Assembly: GCA_016281295.1 (NCBI GenBank) | Contig: JAEEII010000249.1 | Span: 1-10,553, forward strand | DNA: 10,553 bases | Source of the DNA: Bacteroidales bacterium | GTDB lineage: Bacteria > Bacteroidota > Bacteroidia > Bacteroidales > F082 | Reading direction: 5' to 3' | Shown: piece by piece, positions 8,691 through 10,553 of the stretch | Numbering within the stretch: position 1 is the stretch's first letter | Layout of the letters: the number at the start of each line of letters is the position of its first letter | The notes under the pieces: generated by a model | Databases searched by the model: none | What the model saw: only the letters and a program-made list of their open reading frames with translations | Told to the model about the DNA's origin: nothing | Program-made: the position numbers and the translations under genes

Positions 8691-10553
8691 ATGAAGGAAT
8701 TCAAGACCAACGAAATCCGGAACATCGCCCTCATCGGCGCAGCAAAATCCGGCAAGACCACCCTCGCGGAGAACATGCTCTTCGAAGGTAAGCTCATCAA
8801 CAGAAAAGGAAGCACGGAAGAAAAGAACACGGTTTCCGACTATCGTCCAATCGAAATGGAACGTCAGATCTCCGTTCATGCCACGATGATGTACACCATC
8901 ATCAACGACAAGAAGATCAATATCCTCGATGCTCCCGGCTTCTCCGATTTCTCGGGTGACATCGTCTCCTGCCTCAACGCCGCTGACACGGCAGTGCTGA
9001 CCGTCAACGCCCAAGCCGGTGTTGAAGCCACCACTGAAAATGCCTGGCGCCATGCCGAGAGAACTCAAAAACCCGTGGTGTTCTTCATGAACCAACTCGA
9101 CCACAGCAACGCCAACTTCGACAATGCCATCCGCAACTTGAAGGAATACTTCGGCGACAAGGTCACCCCCATCCAGTATCCTGTCTCCACAGGTGAGGAC
9201 TTCAACGCGGTCATCGACCTTATCCTCATGAAGATGCTCGTCTTCAAGAACGGCAACGGCGCTCCTGAAATCCAGGACATCCCCGCCGCTGAGATGGCCA
9301 AGGCCGAAGAGATGCACAACAGCCTCATCGAACACGCCGCCGAAGGCGAAGAAGCTCTCATGGAGAAGTTCTTCGAGGAAATGACCCTGAGCGAGGAAGA
9401 CATGGAAAGAGGTATCCGTCTGGGTATTATCAACCGTGAGATGTTCCCCGTCATTTGCGGTGCTGCCAAACGTGGTATCGGTGTTTACCGTCTCTGCGAA
9501 TTCCTCATCAACGCCTGCCCGTCACCTGCCGACACCCCGGCTATCAAGGCTTCCAACGGCATGGAGTTCCATAACAGCAACGACGATCCCGCTGCCCTGC
9601 AAATCTTCAAAGTCACTACCGAACAAAACCTTGGCGACGTGGCTTGGATGCGCGTCTATGGCGGCACCATCTCCAAGAGCCAGGATCTCGTCAACCCGCG
9701 CACAGGCAACAAAGAACGTATCTCACAGCTGCTCATGTTCCGCGGCAAGAACCGTGAAGAAATCGAGAAAGTCAACGCTGGCGACATCATCTGCACCATC
9801 AAGCTGAAAGACGGACGCGTGGGTGACTCCCTCGTCGATGCCAAGATCGCAGAAGCTGCCTTCCCGCCCATCCCGTTCCCGGAACCCATCTTCCAAATCG
9901 CCATCAAAGCAGCCAACTCACAGGAAGACGAGAAACTCGGCGGCATCCTCAACGACATGCACAAGACCGACCCGACCGTCATCGCCGGCATGTCTCGCGA
10001 ACTCCGCCAGAACATCCTCCAGTGCCAAGGCGAATACCACCTCAACACCCTGAAGTGGTACTTCGACAACGTATATAAAATCGGCATCGAACTGAGCACC
10101 CCGAAAGTCCCGTACCGCGAGACCATCACCAAGTCAGCCAAAGCCGACTATCGTCACAAGAAACAATCCGGCGGTAGCGGCCAGTTCGGTGAGGTGCACC
10201 TCTGGCTCCAGCCTTACTTCGAAGGCTATACCGATCCCGAAGAACTCGCCGTCCGTACCAAAGACGAGTACGAACTGCCTTGGGGCGGCAAGCTGATCTT
10301 CGCCAACTGCGTCGTCGGTGGCGCCATCGATGCCCGCTTCATGCCGGCCATCCTCAAAGGTATCAACGAACGCCTCGAACAAGGACCGCTCACCGGCTCT
10401 TACGCCCGCGATATCATCGTTTATGTCTATGACGGTAAGATGCACCCGGTTGACTCCAACGAAATGGCCTTCAAGATCGCCGGCCGTATGGCCTTCTCCA
10501 TGGCCTTCAAGAACGCTGGACCCAAGATCATGGAACCTATCTATGACCTCGAC
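8691..10553 (+). CDS. fusA2: Elongation factor G paralog, EF-G2/FusA2 type (3' end outside window)
   Basis: The frame opens with ATG 8691 and stays open to the right edge, giving 621 residues of an expected 700-720. It has EF-G architecture: G domain, domain II (about 300-385), domain III, and domain IV with KKQSGGSGQFGEVHL (490-504) and the tip loop MHPVDSNE (584-591), where His585 corresponds to the translocation histidine. The P-loop GAAKSGKTT (16-24) is intact. Switch I reads RQIS (58-61) instead of RGIT. G3 is DAPGFSDF (80-87), with Phe84 in place of the catalytic histidine of DTPGHVDF. G4 is NQLD (134-137) instead of NKxD, and G5 has GAA (257-259) instead of GSA. These changes and the overall sequence resemble Bacteroides EF-G2, reported to promote translocation without GTP hydrolysis and to be induced by the regulator Cur. 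Canonical EF-G would be encoded elsewhere in a str operon. Confidence 0.9.
   Translation, partial: MKEFKTNEIRNIALIGAAKSGKTTLAENMLFEGKLINRKGSTEEKNTVSDYRPIEMERQISVHATMMYTIINDKKINILDAPGFSDFSGDIVSCLNAADTAVLTVNAQAGVEATTENAWRHAERTQKPVVFFMNQLDHSNANFDNAIRNLKEYFGDKVTPIQYPVSTGEDFNAVIDLILMKMLVFKNGNGAPEIQDIPAAEMAKAEEMHNSLIEHAAEGEEALMEKFFEEMTLSEEDMERGIRLGIINREMFPVICGAAKRGIGVYRLCEFLINACPSPADTPAIKASNGMEFHNSNDDPAALQIFKVTTEQNLGDVAWMRVYGGTISKSQDLVNPRTGNKERISQLLMFRGKNREEIEKVNAGDIICTIKLKDGRVGDSLVDAKIAEAAFPPIPFPEPIFQIAIKAANSQEDEKLGGILNDMHKTDPTVIAGMSRELRQNILQCQGEYHLNTLKWYFDNVYKIGIELSTPKVPYRETITKSAKADYRHKKQSGGSGQFGEVHLWLQPYFEGYTDPEELAVRTKDEYELPWGGKLIFANCVVGGAIDARFMPAILKGINERLEQGPLTGSYARDIIVYVYDGKMHPVDSNEMAFKIAGRMAFSMAFKNAGPKIMEPIYDLD

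Noticed and set aside
8616..9335. Minus-strand open frame of 239 codons opposite the EF-G paralog
   Set aside because: The plus-strand frame carries clear EF-G motifs throughout; the antisense frame has none and would end in the EF-G promoter.
9436..10053. Plus-strand open frames (123 and 76 codons) in another frame within the EF-G paralog
   Set aside because: They overlap a continuous EF-G reading frame with family motifs and have low-complexity Ser/Thr/Pro-rich translations.

Overview
The window looks like a chromosomal segment from a member of the Bacteroidota, most likely Bacteroidales. Three promoters match the Bacteroides-type -7 element TAnnTTTG. Start codons sit behind A-rich leaders without clear Shine-Dalgarno sequences. 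The tRNA gene does not encode its CCA end. Non-coding stretches are very AT-rich beside roughly balanced coding DNA, and the proteins (DUF4954-type protein, short ManC, EF-G2-type factor) are of kinds familiar from that phylum. Genus cannot be fixed by eye.

Positions 2-7297 hold a tightly packed plus-strand run of seven genes that makes and uses activated sugars for a surface polysaccharide (capsule or O-antigen). In order they are: the 3' part of a DUF4954-like protein, nagB (glucosamine-6-phosphate deaminase), a WlbA/WbpB-type UDP-GlcNAcA 3-dehydrogenase, a membrane-bound CapD/WbpM/PglF-type nucleotide-sugar 4,6-dehydratase, manC (GDP-mannose pyrophosphorylase), a family 2 glycosyltransferase, and an unrecognised protein with a GNAT-like C-terminal half. 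Three junctions are ATGA overlaps and two more gaps are 12 bases or shorter. The only sizeable internal gap, 55 bases before manC, carries a perfect 9-bp inverted repeat. The operon's own promoter lies outside the window.

Positions 7298-7607 are a compact control region. A tRNA-Asn(GUU) gene lies on the minus strand with a well-matched promoter upstream and an intrinsic terminator downstream. That terminator's U-tract overlaps the stop codon of the last polysaccharide gene. A second perfect hairpin followed by a T-tract lies between the tRNA promoter and the plus-strand promoter of the next gene, and may be the real end of the polysaccharide transcript.

Positions 7608-8591 encode a PfkB-family kinase (adenosine/ribokinase-like). 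After a short spacer with a good promoter and an imperfect dyad, positions 8691-10553 encode the first 621 residues of an elongation factor G paralog that runs off the right edge. Its P-loop and domain IV tip are intact, but the residues normally needed for GTP hydrolysis and guanine recognition are replaced. It closely resembles the EF-G2 (FusA2) type described in Bacteroides, reported there as a translocase that works without GTPase activity. I see no mobile element, CRISPR array or clearly new multi-gene system. The most interesting items are the EF-G2-type factor and its promoter dyad, the mixed sugar pathway with its uncharacterised terminal gene, and the opposing tRNA/operon arrangement.
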